NCBI GenBank assembly: GCA_028583405.1
Contig: CM053253.1
Span: 12,597,112-12,661,111 of the forward strand
Length of the DNA stretch: 64,000 nt
Origin: Pogonophryne albipinna
Lineage: Eukaryota; Chordata; Actinopteri; Perciformes; Artedidraconidae
Direction: 5' to 3'
The position numbers and the translations under genes were made by a program. Of this stretch, positions 50,643 to 64,000 are shown in pieces. How positions within the stretch are numbered: the first letter of the stretch is position 1; each line of letters starts with the position of its first letter. The notes under the pieces are model-generated. The model did no database searches. It was not told the DNA's origin and was given only the letters and a program-made list of their open reading frames with translations.

Positions 50643-53600
50643 GGAATTATAGCGCCCAAAGGGCCACAAACTCACCTCAGACTGGAAACTTTAAAATAGC
50701 TGATGAAGGTCCCCCTCATTAATCCAGAGATTTGTCCCCCTTTGGAGCTTTTTTCCCCGAATGTTTGCATTACTTGCTTTTTAAATGCCTCCCTGCATCT
50801 CACAGGAGGTATTTGTTATCTATAGTCTAAGAAACAAAGTAGAGCCAGAGAGGGAAAACGGGGAGAGAAAGTAATTGTCAGGGAAAGAAACGAGTAGATG
50901 ATTTCCCCTGCTACTACTCTGGCTTTTAAGAGTAAACATAATAATAGCTCACCTATTGGTGTCTGGGGTTTAGGGGCCCAGTCTATCCCAGTATTACTAT
51001 GGGATGCACAGCTCCAAATATCTGCTTTTCGTAATTGTCGCCACAGTGAGGGCAAGGCTGAAAAAAAGATCTCCCATCAAACCAGTGCTAATGACACCAT
51101 TACCACAACTACCATGAATCATCAGCATTATCATTATTGGCATAGATATTTTCTTAGCACATTAAGTGACTAAATGATAATAACAATAGATTAAATTAAC
51201 AAGAAAAATACAAGCAATGTAATGGCATCTTAACCAAAATGGTCTTCATTGAGATAAAACAGGATAAGGCCGTTCAAGGACTATTAACTAAAGATAATTA
51301 GGTACATGTTTGTTTTTAAAAATGTGTTTTTAAAGATGAAACTGACGCAGACTGAACTCATTTGGAGTGTCATTCCAATAACAGCAACTCACAAAGGCTT
51401 AATAATCCCTTGATTCAAACACATCACGAAATTTCTTTGACAACTTGCTTTTTAATATCTGTGTTTCTTTTTTAAATTCTCTGTGATAGATCTAGGTGGA
51501 AATGCTGATGCCAGTACTTCAGAGGTGTTTTGTGTGGGTTTACTAGCAATATCGCTCGTTTGGTGTTGTTGATAATGTGATTCTGCTAATGACAGTGGTA
51601 ATTGCATTGGGAGAGAGCGGACTGGCCTGTTTGTTGCTGAGCTTGTAAAAGAACGGCTGAACATGCACCTGCCATCTCCAGAGATACTCATTAAAGAGGA
51701 GAGATGCCAAGTCCCAGCATCTCAGTTCCCCTTGTATACACACAGTGAAGACTGTACAATGTGCACACACACATATTCAAACACACACACTAATCAAAAT
51801 GGGATTTGTTTCCCCCTTTGGTAAAATTCTCTTTCCCAATTCCTCAGAAACGAAATTGAACATTTCCCTATATTTGCTCCCCAGCTGCTGTAGGAGTAAA
51901 TGGTGAGAATTGCAAGTTAAGGTGTGAAATTACAACCTAACACTATCTCCTCCTCTTCAACTTGAAATCAGGGCAGCAGCTAATGCAATAGAGTACTGAA
52001 TCACCCCACTGTCATTCAGAAACGTCCACAAATATAAACTGATTGAACAAGAGGAGATGAGAAAGAAGTCTGATTTAGTCCGCGGCCCTGCCCTGGTGAG
52101 CAGACATGTAGATTGATATTGGCAAATCTAAGCAGGCTAAGTGGATAGTTTGTAAAGAGTGAAATAAGACGAGCCTGCTCAATGCGGACGCATTTGCTAA
52201 CGGCTCCAATGAAATCCCACCTTAAGTCACAATTTGCATTAATTTGCATGTGGCGTGTTTAATTTGAGTCATCTTGAAATGATGGCTTTCTACTTTAATC
52301 AGCCCAATCTTATTTAGAGTTGCTTTTACACACACTTAACACGTTTCTGAGGGTGTGTGCATTGGTGCGCATTTTGGAGGAAAGTGTGTGTGTCTGTGCT
52401 CTTTCACAAGATCAGAAAGCCGAGCATGTGAATAGAAAGAGGATTTTGAACTTTAAACCATTTCATCTAATTGGTCTGCCAATTCTTCTGACTTCCCGCT
52501 GCTTCTCTCCTGTTTCAGCTCAAGCCCTTTTACTCTTGGGGAAATAAAGAGCACTCTTGCTGAGTCTGTCACCCGTGTCTTTTACTGTCAATCACGTCTC
52601 TCACGATTCTCCCCACCTTTTAACTTTTCCCCTCGTCTTCATCACCCCTCCTCCCAGAATCATTTGTTCGATGCCTTTGATTTGCTACTTGAAGCCAGGA
52701 AATGAAAGGTTGGGAGCTGCGATTGTTAGCGTCTTGGTTCTGGTTTGGCCCGCTTTAGGCCTGTCAAGGGACCTCTTTAAAGGTTCGACAGGAAGTGCAA
52801 GAGACACGGATTAAAGAGCAGAGGATGACATTTGCCTCTCACCAAAGTTAAGCAGTGCCAATTGGGCACATTTGACTGTTTTCTGACATGCCCTGTGTCT
52901 TGATGGCTTGTTTTCCCCTTGAACATCTTCAAACAATCAACCAAATTATAAGTATGTTTCTGACTGTTTTTCATACACTTTTCATCTCTAACTGTAGTCG
53001 TCCCTTTCTTCCCCACTTCTCAAAGAAAAGGAAATAACTAGGGATCTTAACATGTTTTACTACTGATTTCCCTTCATATTGGGGGGTGAGAAAAGAACAG
53101 ATTGATCCCAGTCACTGTTCCTCTGTGTGCTTTATGTTCAAGACATCGCACAAAATGAGAATAACTAAAAAAGGGAAGTGATGAGGCACAGATATGGCAG
53201 ACAGAGGTTAGGGATATAAGGAGAAAGAGAGAGTAGTGAAAGAATGCCGCATACAAAGCTTTGTATTTCATATTGTGTGTGACGGCTTCTTATCAGTTGG
53301 TGTGGATGTTCATGTGTGTAAGTTGATCAGTGTTACAGAGCGAGAAATGTGGAGTACTTCTTTTTATAAGAGCAGGAACTGTGAGTGAGATGTGAAATAC
53401 TGAATAATAGCAAAACTGCTGTTCAAATAGATTAAATTACAAAGCAAAAAGTGGTCTTTATACCTATATCCTCATCACAATTCTAGAAGCCTTTGTTCTT
53501 GAATATGGTCTTCTTCTAATCTAATCTTCTTTAGCTGTATCAAGGCAATATGAATTTGATGACATGGAAGCACCTTGGGCATCTTTCATAACGCATCAGC

Positions 53601-56600
53601 CACACCGAGAACCTTAGCCTATTCCCACTTTCCACTATAGTTCACCCTGAAAATGTCATATCTAATATTGACTCATTTTAGCATGAAACTTTAATAAGCT
53701 GTCAGAGAGGGGAACCCGAGCAGACAGTGTCCATAAAGGGTATATCCGGTCTCAAATGATTGGCCTTTTCCAGACCCGTTCCTATTCATCTTTCTCTCTC
53801 TCTCTCTTACATTCCCTTCATGTATGGCTGTGTAATATTTCATAGCTGCGCATGAGTTCTTCATCCCATGTTCATACTACAATTCCATCCCGTTGGTTTG
53901 GGGGATTCAGCTTTTCTTTTTATTCCCTTCTCTTTTTCCTGTGCTGCTCCCACCCCTCTCGTTCCCTTTGTTGTCTGTCCTCCTGCTGTCATCTGATTGA
54001 TGCCTTTGCCAGTGTGCTGCGTACCTCATTACTCTGATTTGACCATGTCTCAGGTGGGCTTTACACCTGGGAGACTGTGAAGAGCTAGGAATGTGTCAGT
54101 GGCGGTTGGGGGCATCGTGCCCTACTGAGCAAATAAAATCACAAAAATGCCTCCTGTCAAAGCTTCTCTGACAGCCTACGGGAAGAAAGGGTTTTGCGGA
54201 GACCATTCTGGGAAGCTAGTGGAGACACATATTCCCAAAGACTGCTGGGGCAAAAGGACGGATTTGCTGGTGGACCGTACATATCAATCCTTTTGGACAC
54301 ACAAATTATATACCGACAGGATTTGCAGATCGCAGAGGTGATACAGTGTATTTGAGATTAGCTTGGATTGCCTTTAACCCTTGCCGTATCTGTTGGAGCA
54401 TTTTATACGGAGCTTTTACCACAGTGATAAAAACTCTGCCAACTTGTGTGCAGTGTAATTACAGAGTTAGTTGAGCTCCACTACTCTCTTATCTCTTCAA
54501 TTGGGACAAGAGCCCCATGAATGGACCTCTCTGTTGCCCATCCTCTGCAGCAAGTCCCACATCCCTATCGGTAATAGATTTTCTCTCAGTCTCTCCCTCT
54601 TTATCTCTTTCTTCTTGTTTTGATCAAGTAGCCTTCAGTCATGAAGTCTTCAACGTTTCTGGATTAATTTATCTGTTAAAGAAATGACTTTCAGGCTATC
54701 GGTGTGCATTTTGGAAAAGTTGCAGGACAGGTCTGTTTTAAGTTGAGCATCATAAGATATCGCTGGCAATGTAACTACGTGGGTATTGCTTTGAGAGTAA
54801 TTGAAAAAGCTCTATAATAAATATAAGGATTATTTACATGAATTTATTCCTGAGCCAAGGGGTACATATATGTTATAAGTTAACATAATGCTTGACCACC
54901 TTTTACTGAAAACTCAGTAATAAACATAATGCCAATATATGAAGTCCGTTTTTTCTGATCACTATGAATTTATGAAAATGACTTACATACAGCTCATTCC
55001 TCTCAAGTGTGTGTGTGCCCTCATTGTGAAGTGTGTGCATTCAATAGGAACTAAAACACAAATGGACTGTGAATGTTGTGTTTACAAAAGCCTTCACTGC
55101 TGTTATGCCTCTTTCTTTCTGCTTAGGTCAGCAAAAGGTGTCAAAACAGAGGAGTTTGACACCCTGCCGCTGCCTGAATCTCAGGCCAGAGGCTGTCAGT
55201 TCACCGCGGGGGGAGGGAGACTCAGCGCCTCGTTTGAAGGCTTGTCTGTTTGACATCGCTATCTCACTGCATTATCTGTATTCTCATGCAAAGCCTGTAT
55301 TACTCTTGTCATTCAGAGCATACAGCCAATGTTTTAGTATGCTATTTTTCTCTTGGTGTGCTTGTTTCTACCCTTTCACAACTAAAAAAAGGATTGGCGA
55401 GACCTATGATGTGTTAAAACAGCAGTTTAATCCAGCGAGGAATTATAATGAAGTACCGCAGCATGTCTTATGAAAAAAAGAAATCCCTTTGAGAGGAAGC
55501 CACGAGAGAAGAGGTGGAAGTAATGCTGGACATGTCTTCCTCTGACTTTCTCCTGACATACCTGTCATTGGAAATATCTATAATGGATGTCTTCCTTCTA
55601 CTCTGACAATGTGAGAGGGAGTAGGTCAACCACAATGTCGGACATTCTCTAAGCTTAATTAGGATTCAGCTGGTCAAAATCACTTGTAGCATGTATTTCC
55701 ACATTGACTCAGTAATCCTAACAAACATCCACTAGAAAAAATGCATCACATGGTGCTGATGATGGCAGCTTTGCCAAGACAGCATTTGGGTGCAGAGTTT
55801 GCTTCCTGTTGTTACCAAATTGACAGAACATGATATTGATGAGAGGGTTGTTATCTTCAAAATATCATGAGTCAACGCTCCTCCAACACACAGTATTTTT
55901 CCAGGCTGTTAACCCTGTTAAAATTCATAGGGATTTGAGTGCTTGCTTTTTCTACTATTTCTTACATTTCATACTTCTTTCTGTTCCAAGCAATTAACGT
56001 ATGAGTGAACTTGCTGCCTCTGCGGATTCCAAATAGCCTGTCCTTGACTTACTGAAAAAAGATGAAAACAAATTGCACGGACTGTTTTGGAGAGCAGAAA
56101 ACTGTTAATTGAAAGCAGGGAAAAGGGAAAAAGGCGATGTGCACATCACAGTTCTCTCTAGAAGCACTGTCGGCTAATAATGTAATAACACAGCTGAACA
56201 AAGCCTTCTCTTCAAAGACATGGCAGGAACAGTCTGAGGAGAAGTGAGTTGTGTTCGTTAATTTTACCTCTTCCTCCAGAGTTGACAGTTTGTATCAACA
56301 GTGCTTCAGCACGTATAGGAGAAAATCATGTTCACAGGTTCTTTGCTCAATCTGGCCTCTGTCCAACTTTTTGCTGAGACGCGAAGGAAATGAGCGTTTC
56401 ACCTCTAAACGCTGTGGACAGGGAGTTGTGCCTGCAAAGGATGTATTTCAATTGCTAACATTTACATATATTACGCTCATCAATTGAATAAAGAAGCATT
56501 TGCTCCAATCATATATTAAAGATTGTTTCTGTAAGGCACAATTAAAAATGTTTTATAATTACTTTTTAAGTGAGCTCCTCTTAAATCATTACAATATGTC

Positions 56601-59600
56601 ACTGTCTATACATTATTTTAGCTTTTCATTATAGATATGGTGTGCAAACATGTGTGCTTACAGATTGGTGTAATAGAAAGAAAGCTCATAACCTCAAACC
56701 CAAGAAAATGTGATGTGTGAGTGAATCCCATTATAGGAGGGAAAACTTGTGAACTTGAGTTGGGAGATGTGAGAGTAATGTGAGAAAGATGCTTGCATTA
56801 TAAAAAAAACAGAAGGTTGCAGTCGACCAGATTTCATACTATATTAGAAACAAATGTGCAAGGTTATTTTCAGAGCTATATTACAGTTTCAGCGTTATAT
56901 TAAAATGTGTAAATTCAGATGTTCAAGATGAAATGCAGCTATGAGAAAGAATGATTACATTGATGCTATCAACACATGTTCCTCAGTCGTAGAGTTTATT
57001 ACTGAAAACAAATAATAACAAATAAAACTAATAATATTATTTGTATTATTGTGTTTTTCGGGGTGTTCTTAAGTCAGTCCCATTCTAGTAAACGTGATAT
57101 CTCATACGGCTGGGAGGGATTTATTTACATTTGGCACAAACACCCAGTTTGAAATCCAAGATGAATTGGTTAGGTGGCCAAAGTTATACAAAATGTTGCC
57201 GAATATAACTTAAAAATGGGAATGCTAATTATGACCACTTCACATTAATGGCTAAAAACTATTAAATGACGTAAAACATATTCAACTTGACTGGTCATCT
57301 GAGGCATCCAAACATCAAGTCATTATAGTATTTTATTATATATTTTTTAAATGTTTTCTCAAACTACTCTCGCCTTCAAAAAGACAGCATTTCATTTGTT
57401 CTAATGTGATCACATCAGTCTGTTTGGTTGAAAAGAATGACATTGTGCTCTCACTTTCCTTTTGAATATTTGCATGCAGAGTTGACGCAATCACTACCAC
57501 ATGTTGTGGAACCATACACTCAATACAGTAGAGATCAAAAGGTTGCTTGTAAGATACAGTCCGTTCAAAGCTAACTTGTCAGAAGACAGCTTATCATTGA
57601 ACTTCCAAGGCTTTCACACACTTAGAACAAATGGCTGGGATCCTTCTGCTGAGAGAGAGGATGGCCTGCAGCAGAACACTCACCTTTGACATGGAGAATC
57701 TTTATTTTAAACACAGCATAGTTTCTCCTATTAGCATACATCTCCAGCCTAACTAAAGGCAGGCAGCAGCAAGTTGCTCATTAGTGCACATTCTTTATTT
57801 CTTTTTTGCTGGAGTGGACTGGAAAAAGCAATTGGATTCTATAGGATTTCAAAGAACTTTGCTTGAAGACATAAATTGAGTAGGAGTGTGTACATGAACA
57901 ATTGCATGCAGTATGCGGTACAGCATAGCATAGTGCACTATATAGCTGTCAGCTGCTGTAAAATCTGAAGGACACTCAGTTCCTGAATCCATAAACCATC
58001 CTTTTCAACACTATTTATTTCTACCAGCATCCAATGCGCAGTGTCTTTACTGTTCTCAGATTAGGATTTCACATACTAGATCTTCTTTAGGACAGTCCAC
58101 TTAGTATTCATCCCATGTTAGCAGTAAACAGCAGAGGGGCCGGCTGTTTCCCTTTCTGCTGCGATGAAAGGGAAACATACACAACACTATTAGCTGTATC
58201 AAATTTAAGCTGTATAAAACATTATTTGTATATCATCAGTCGTACAAATTAGTACGTAATATGAAAAGGGTTCCTGTCGCTCTAGACATTTGACTTGACT
58301 CTTTGGTTTTGCTCAGCTTTACAGAGCTATTCAGCATTTCACAGCCTTGTGTTGGTTTTACAGGTCGCAAATGTGGTTACTTCAATCCCAGTGGAGGCAT
58401 TAATAATATAATTGCCATGTTGATTGAATTTGCATAAGAAGAAAATACGATAATTATCTGATATCAGTCTTTTTAATTTGTAAATACATTTTCTAGTGAG
58501 TTGAAGGGTTTTAACAGGAAACTGTGTAGGGAAGAGATTGATAGATGATTATGACAGAGACATGGAGTAAAGGGCAAGCAGTGATGGATTGATTAAGGAA
58601 TGTTAATAGATGGACACGAACAACTGTTATACATTATCACACTAATGCACCTCAATACCATAAAAACACACTCCTGCCCCTCAACATGTGTGTACCTATC
58701 ACTTCTTGCCAGCGCATCATCTGCTCTAATCTCTCTGTAATTGCATTTTGGAACGACACACACAAACAAACACACACACACACACACACACACGGCATCA
58801 GAGAAAATCCCAGTGCCCTAAGAGAGGCGGGAACAGGGGTGTTTTCTGGATTATGGTGTGCGTGCTGTCTCTAAGAGTAATATCCGCTCCGATGAAGGGA
58901 AGGAGCTATAGAGGAGGTATATCCTGGATATCCGAGACATACAGCCAGACTGGATTTAACCACCGTACACCAACAGAGCAATCCCTCGATGAATGTGAGA
59001 AGCCCTGAAGATCCTTTCTGTCCACATCTATCTTCCCTCGCACATACACACTCACACAAACAAACAAACGCTTGTCCATCACAGCAGTGTCGTGTTTCTG
59101 GAAGTCAGCATTTATCAGGCCAGGGGCCAGGCATAAGAGTCCACAGAGAAATGTGCGGTGGCCTCTCAGCACAGTCGGATCAGTCAGTATTGATTCCAGC
59201 AGTATACGACCCAAACTGTACTTCTGCACATCACTGTCTTCAATCACCACAGGGCTGGGAAAGCTACTGCAATAGAAATATGTTGAGATGGCATCCTTGG
59301 TGCAACATGTTTGCAACACTGTCCTCCGGGTTATATGTACTGAAGGTCTAATGTGCTGGTTGATATGCTTTGAGAACAGAGATCAGAAGGGATCACATTC
59401 GGTCAAACGGATAATACAGTACAGTGAGTATGAAATCAAACTAGCACGGTTGCAACCAAAACGCTTTTATCCTTTATTTGATTGTCTATTAAATATAAAA
59501 TGTAACAGCTATAATAAAATATATATTTTCTTCTCAGCGAGAGCCCTAAGGCAAGTCCTGTAAATCATCACATTTCCTGTGGAGTGAAATAAAGGATAGC

Positions 59601-62600
59601 GAACACAAACCCACATTTTTTTATAAAGCAAATGTTTGGTATTCCTTTCTTGAAAAATGAATTGATTCTCAAAATGAACAGATTTGCTTTCTGAACTGAA
59701 AAATGAGTCCATTAAACGATAAGTTGTTTCAGTATTAAGAATAACACACAAGCTGAGGATCAGATGATGACTTTGATCCAAATATGAATCAAAATATCAT
59801 AAATATGTTGGTGATTTTCGCTCAATACACAAACAGTCACTGTGAGGGGAGTTGTAATCTGTGTGTGCACTTGCATATGAGAGAGAGGGAAAGGGAGCGG
59901 AGAGAAATCATGCTGAGGCTGTGTTTGTCAGGTAAATAGTGACGATGACAGCGATAAAATGGAGGTACTAATGGTCATGAAGGCAATAAAAGAGTGTGTG
60001 TGGCCTTCCCAGCAGACTCTGAGGTTGAGGTGGTACGAAGACTAACTGCTTCCCGATGGTTATGGCTGTCATTACAACGCCTCTGCATCTCTAACAAGGA
60101 TTATTGTACAGAAAAGGACGACCCTTGGGACACTTAAATCAGCGCGTCTGTGTATACAGAGAGTATCTCTTTCTAAGTGTGTTTTATATCCCAGAATCAA
60201 AGACTCTGAGCTCCTATGTGTTTTATGTGTGCAGCACTGCGCTCTGTTTTTCAGTGAGCGCTCCCAGTAGTGTGTTTTAAAACCGACAGCGCAGGGGAGA
60301 AAGCCTGGGAGCGATGTGTGCTAAAAGTACATGTCATCTTCAATAAAGGATGACAGAGTTCACAGGTCTACTGCATCCTGTTCCCTGTACGACTGTAGGC
60401 AGCAGCATCGTGTAGCACACACAGTGCCTCTTCACAACAGCGATGAAACATTACTCTATTCATGAGGCGGTGGTTTGAACGCTGCTGATATCCAGGGCGA
60501 TATTGTGATGTGTTTCAAACTGTGTTAAATGCCAGATGTCTGTGGGGGGAATGTGAGCAGCTCTTTTAAATGTTCTGCCCTCATATTCTCACATTTCAAT
60601 TCTGTCAAGCTTAGTTTGAAAGTCTTTTATTTTTCTCATACAGGAACTTCTTTATAATAGACCTTATATTCTGGTCAGGAAAAGAATGTGCTTATTGTTT
60701 GGCTAGCCTTACAAATGAAAAACATATATATATACAAACTGGTTGGGCGATAAAGATAATATGTAAGAAATAGAGACAGAATGAAACACAACCTTACATC
60801 AAGTCGTCATGCATGTATCAGGGTAGAAACTCTGTTGTATTCCCTAAAAGGTGGCAATATGTCCATGGAAGAAATGCACAGACAGAAAATGTAATAATGG
60901 ATGACAAAATACTGATCTGGCTAATATGTTCAGTATGTATAAAATAAAAAATACATCGGGGTAAAGAGCAAATGCTTGAGTCCTGGCCTGTTCTGACTAA
61001 CAACATCAGTATTGCTCTCTTGAGCTATTGGACCTCTGCCAGCTGCATTATTTAAACTCTCTCTCTTATAGCCAGAAAGTACAACTCTTGGATGCTACTT
61101 CAAAGCACTGATTCCGTTATAAGCCGGCAATACAATTGTTAAAAGAAAAACAATTGTTGATGTTCTTGCAGTTCGGTCTCTTTTGTAGGCTATATGAGCT
61201 CTCTCAAATAAATCACAAGTCACAAATAGTATACAGAGTGACATTTGTCAGCTGCGCTGAGCATGCCAGACGGTTAATCTGCTGGGAAAAGCTGAGAGGG
61301 CTTGTGAGGCGGCAGATAGCCACCTCTGGGCTGACAGAGCCTATCTCTGCTCTGTCTGTCTGCCCATGTGTCATCTCAATCTCCCTTTTTTTTACTTTGT
61401 ATAGCTTAGTTGGGTACACTGTAAACTCCCACATACGTACAGACTCACTTTGACAGCAGGACACACACTGATGGAAGCAGATATTCAACCACACTTGACC
61501 ACAATCTCCCATCTCCATTTGTCTGCACATGCTTACTGATGCAAACACACACGTATGGATGCACACAGCAGCAACTCAGATACTTGCTTGCACATATAGT
61601 CCACACTTTAATACACACAGGAGCTGCAAAGCTCATCAGAGTTTACATCTCCTGGAGATCTTTCCATTTAAGAAAACATGTAGCCAATTGGAAATGGAGA
61701 GATTAAGCTCTCTGGTTGAATGTAAGCGCAAGGCAGCGGTGTTTTTTTATCTGTGTAAGAGAGAGGAGCCTCTGTATCAGACCGGCTGAGATTCATTTCA
61801 GTTCCTGGGGCCCAGTCCTATCTGCTCCTGTTTACTGTGTGCAGCTTTGATAGCATCTGGACAGGAGGCTTAATTGTTCTGGTGTAGCCTGTAATCCTTA
61901 AGGCTCCTGAGATCGGTTGCAAGGACAATTCAAGTATGAATGGGAGCGTCATCTCTTCTATTAATCTCGATTCTCATCATACAGATGAAGGACAAGGGAC
62001 TGTTTCACTTAACGCCCGTCTGCTTACCTTTGAAGATAAAAAGCCGGTAGTTACTGTATCGTCAAAATATGAAGCTGCTTTATATATCTTTTTGAAGATG
62101 GAAAGAGAATAGCAGATATCTGTCACATCTTGATTAGATCACAGATATGCCTTTGTGTTTCGAGATATTAAAGTAGATATGCTATGGAGTTAGGATAAAC
62201 TATAACACTTACATTCAATTATCTTGATAAAATGGAGGACAATGTAGTTACATAGATTTATGGCTTGCACAAAACTGTATTAATGAATTGATTAATCAGT
62301 CAAATGTTTATGATCAATTAAAGTGTGTTAGGCAAAATAATTCCAGCTTGTCAAGTATGGCAATATGTTGCTTTATTTAACGTGTGCATGTAGGTTCAAA
62401 ACAGTTTCATCCAGGTTTAGACTTTGTAGACAGCATCTTCGACTTAACGCTTTTTTTCTATTTTACGAATTGTTTTAGGCTGAATGATTTTATAGTTCAT
62501 TAAAATACATATTTAACCATAGATGGATAGTATTTTATACACCCATGTTGCATGCACACTAAACATACACAAACACGTACTAACACAGAAGCCAATGAGC

Positions 62601-64000
62601 TCACTCGACCCCCTGCCATGATTTGATTTAAGAGTAAATGTGGTCCCCTGTTGTGATAGTGATGGGTAGCGCTGCGCCCGCTGCTGCGCACTCCTCTTCT
62701 CTCAGCTCCACATTCAGGGTTTAACGGGGGTGGACTTGGGGGCAGCGATAGAGGGGAGTAGAGGAATCACAGGCCCCTCCATCATCTCTTTACCTCTCAG
62801 CGTCTCTCTGCCGGCTCCACACTCTGAATAATGATGCACCACTCCCCCACTATGATTATAATCCCCACACAGTGACCCACTGACGGACCACACATCTACC
62901 CCTCCACTGCAGCACTCCCCTACTCCATGTTTGTAGTTCTCTTTCTCTCTAACTCTTCTTTTGCTTGTTTTTTTCTATCCATTTCAGAGTTGCCTTGACT
63001 ATAATGGACCACTTTCCATAATAATCTAGATAAAATAACGCGGTTATGTCTTGCCTTTCTCTGTAATAGGATCATCTTTGGGCAAATAATAAAGTATTTT
63101 CACCAGGAAATTCTTTGTGCACTTTGCACACTGTGTGTTTGTGGGAATACTAGGTGTGTTTTCACTCAAAGAGAAGAGCTCCGCCGGGACTGTCTTCAAG
63201 TTTTGCCGGTGGTAATAGGTACTTAAGATCGGAGTGCTGCTCAGCAACATTAATTGGGAAACAGTCTCTGTTGGCTCAGTCATGGCCTTACATCTTTATA
63301 TGAAGAATAGCACTGATGAATATTTTAACTGTCACCCTCATTTTTGGCAACCTGCTTACTGAATAATTTTGAAGTGATGTGTAATCTTAATTTTCATTAT
63401 GCCTGTGATGTCTGACATGATGTTAAAGGACCATGATAGTTTTTTGTATGGTTCAGGCCTGTGTTCAAACATTCAGTATTTGCTCTTGTTGTCATTGTGT
63501 TTTTATAATTTCAAACCATTTGAAACATATTTTCATATTTCTTTCCCCCTCAGCCTCCACTGTGGTGGGATCATTTGAACCCTGTGTTCCAAACTGTTTT
63601 GTCCAGCTTTATATAATAATGTAATCTACCTGGTGAGGCAGAGTGAATGAATGGTCTAAGAGGTGACTGCACTGTATACTAAATATAGAATGCCTAAAGG
63701 GCATAATAAAAAAACCGCCTCAGCCAAATACAAGCACATCTTTTCTCTAAGAACAAATCACTAAATCTTCTTTTGGTCATTCGGCCAGTCACTGACCCTG
63801 TTTTGAGCCATATCAATTAGTTTAGGTGCTTCTGACCTCTTTATCCCTCCAGCACTTTCACAGAAAAGTCGAGGCCAATCGTCTCCTATCTCACACAAGT
63901 GTACTGGACTATAACAAGAAGTATCCATTTGGCTAATATCTGTGTGTCCCTCACTTGCCCTCTTCATAAACAAAAGTGCTGTTTCCATCTTCTGTCCGGC
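50641..64000. other. Long non-coding stretch to the window end
   Basis: More than 13 kb with no recognisable exon, RNA gene or transposon terminus. Simple repeats are (TC)n near 53791-53808 and (CA)n at 58771-58793. Small frames overlap heavily on both strands, for example around 58906-59351, and are judged to be chance. Confidence 0.4.
58771..58793. repeat. (CA)n microsatellite
   Basis: Short pure CA run, preceded by CACACACAAACAAA. Confidence 0.95.

Noticed and set aside
55069..55473. 134-codon plus-strand frame after a TTCTGCTTAG acceptor-like site
   Set aside because: No recognisable domain, no donor, and a competing frame over the same bases.

Overview
The window looks like teleost nuclear DNA, most likely from a percomorph-type fish (an inference). 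It is AT-rich and almost free of long reading frames. It carries many dinucleotide microsatellites, one of them 246 bp of pure (TG)n, and a typical fish set of transposons: a DIRS-type tyrosine-recombinase retrotransposon, several hAT-type elements, a PIF/Harbinger-type MITE, and LINE 3' tails ending in (TTGA)n or (ATT)n. Nothing in it is bacterial or viral, and no complete host protein-coding gene, rRNA or tRNA could be recognised.

Layout. Positions 1-5893 are non-coding, with a (CA)n and the giant (TG)n. Positions 5894-11356 hold an hAT-like element split by a 4.39-kb DIRS retrotransposon (6438-10828, coding on the minus strand). The DIRS element has a full-length gag-like ORF, a broken reverse transcriptase, and a truncated tyrosine recombinase that has lost key residues. 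Its inverted terminal repeats and its internal complementary region (ICR) are intact. Positions 11678-14790 are a dense pile-up: a 0.5-kb terminal-inverted-repeat (TIR) element, a second partial copy of it, two truncated hAT-like left ends, and a young 389-bp inverted repeat with about 99% identical arms. Four more hAT or Harbinger-type elements and two LINE tails are scattered at 17302-17847, 18754-19062, 22673-23234, 24295-24615, 42297-43156 and 45040-45172. The rest is single-copy-looking non-coding DNA.

Host gene content. The one strong host signal is a predicted 24-nt microexon on the plus strand at 34308-34331. It has a consensus TACTAAC branch point, an AG-free polypyrimidine tract, a CAG acceptor and a GTAAG donor. 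If it is real, the window is mostly the inside of very large introns of a plus-strand gene. That would fit the absence of other exons, but the gene itself could not be identified.

The most rewarding points for follow-up are: the microexon; the DIRS ICR, which reads as a written copy of the circle junction and fixes the insertion point at an AAC trinucleotide; the hairpin at the DIRS internal deletion junction; the 389-bp inverted repeat as a possible hairpin-RNA source; and a fossil BED zinc finger in the 860-bp hAT relic.
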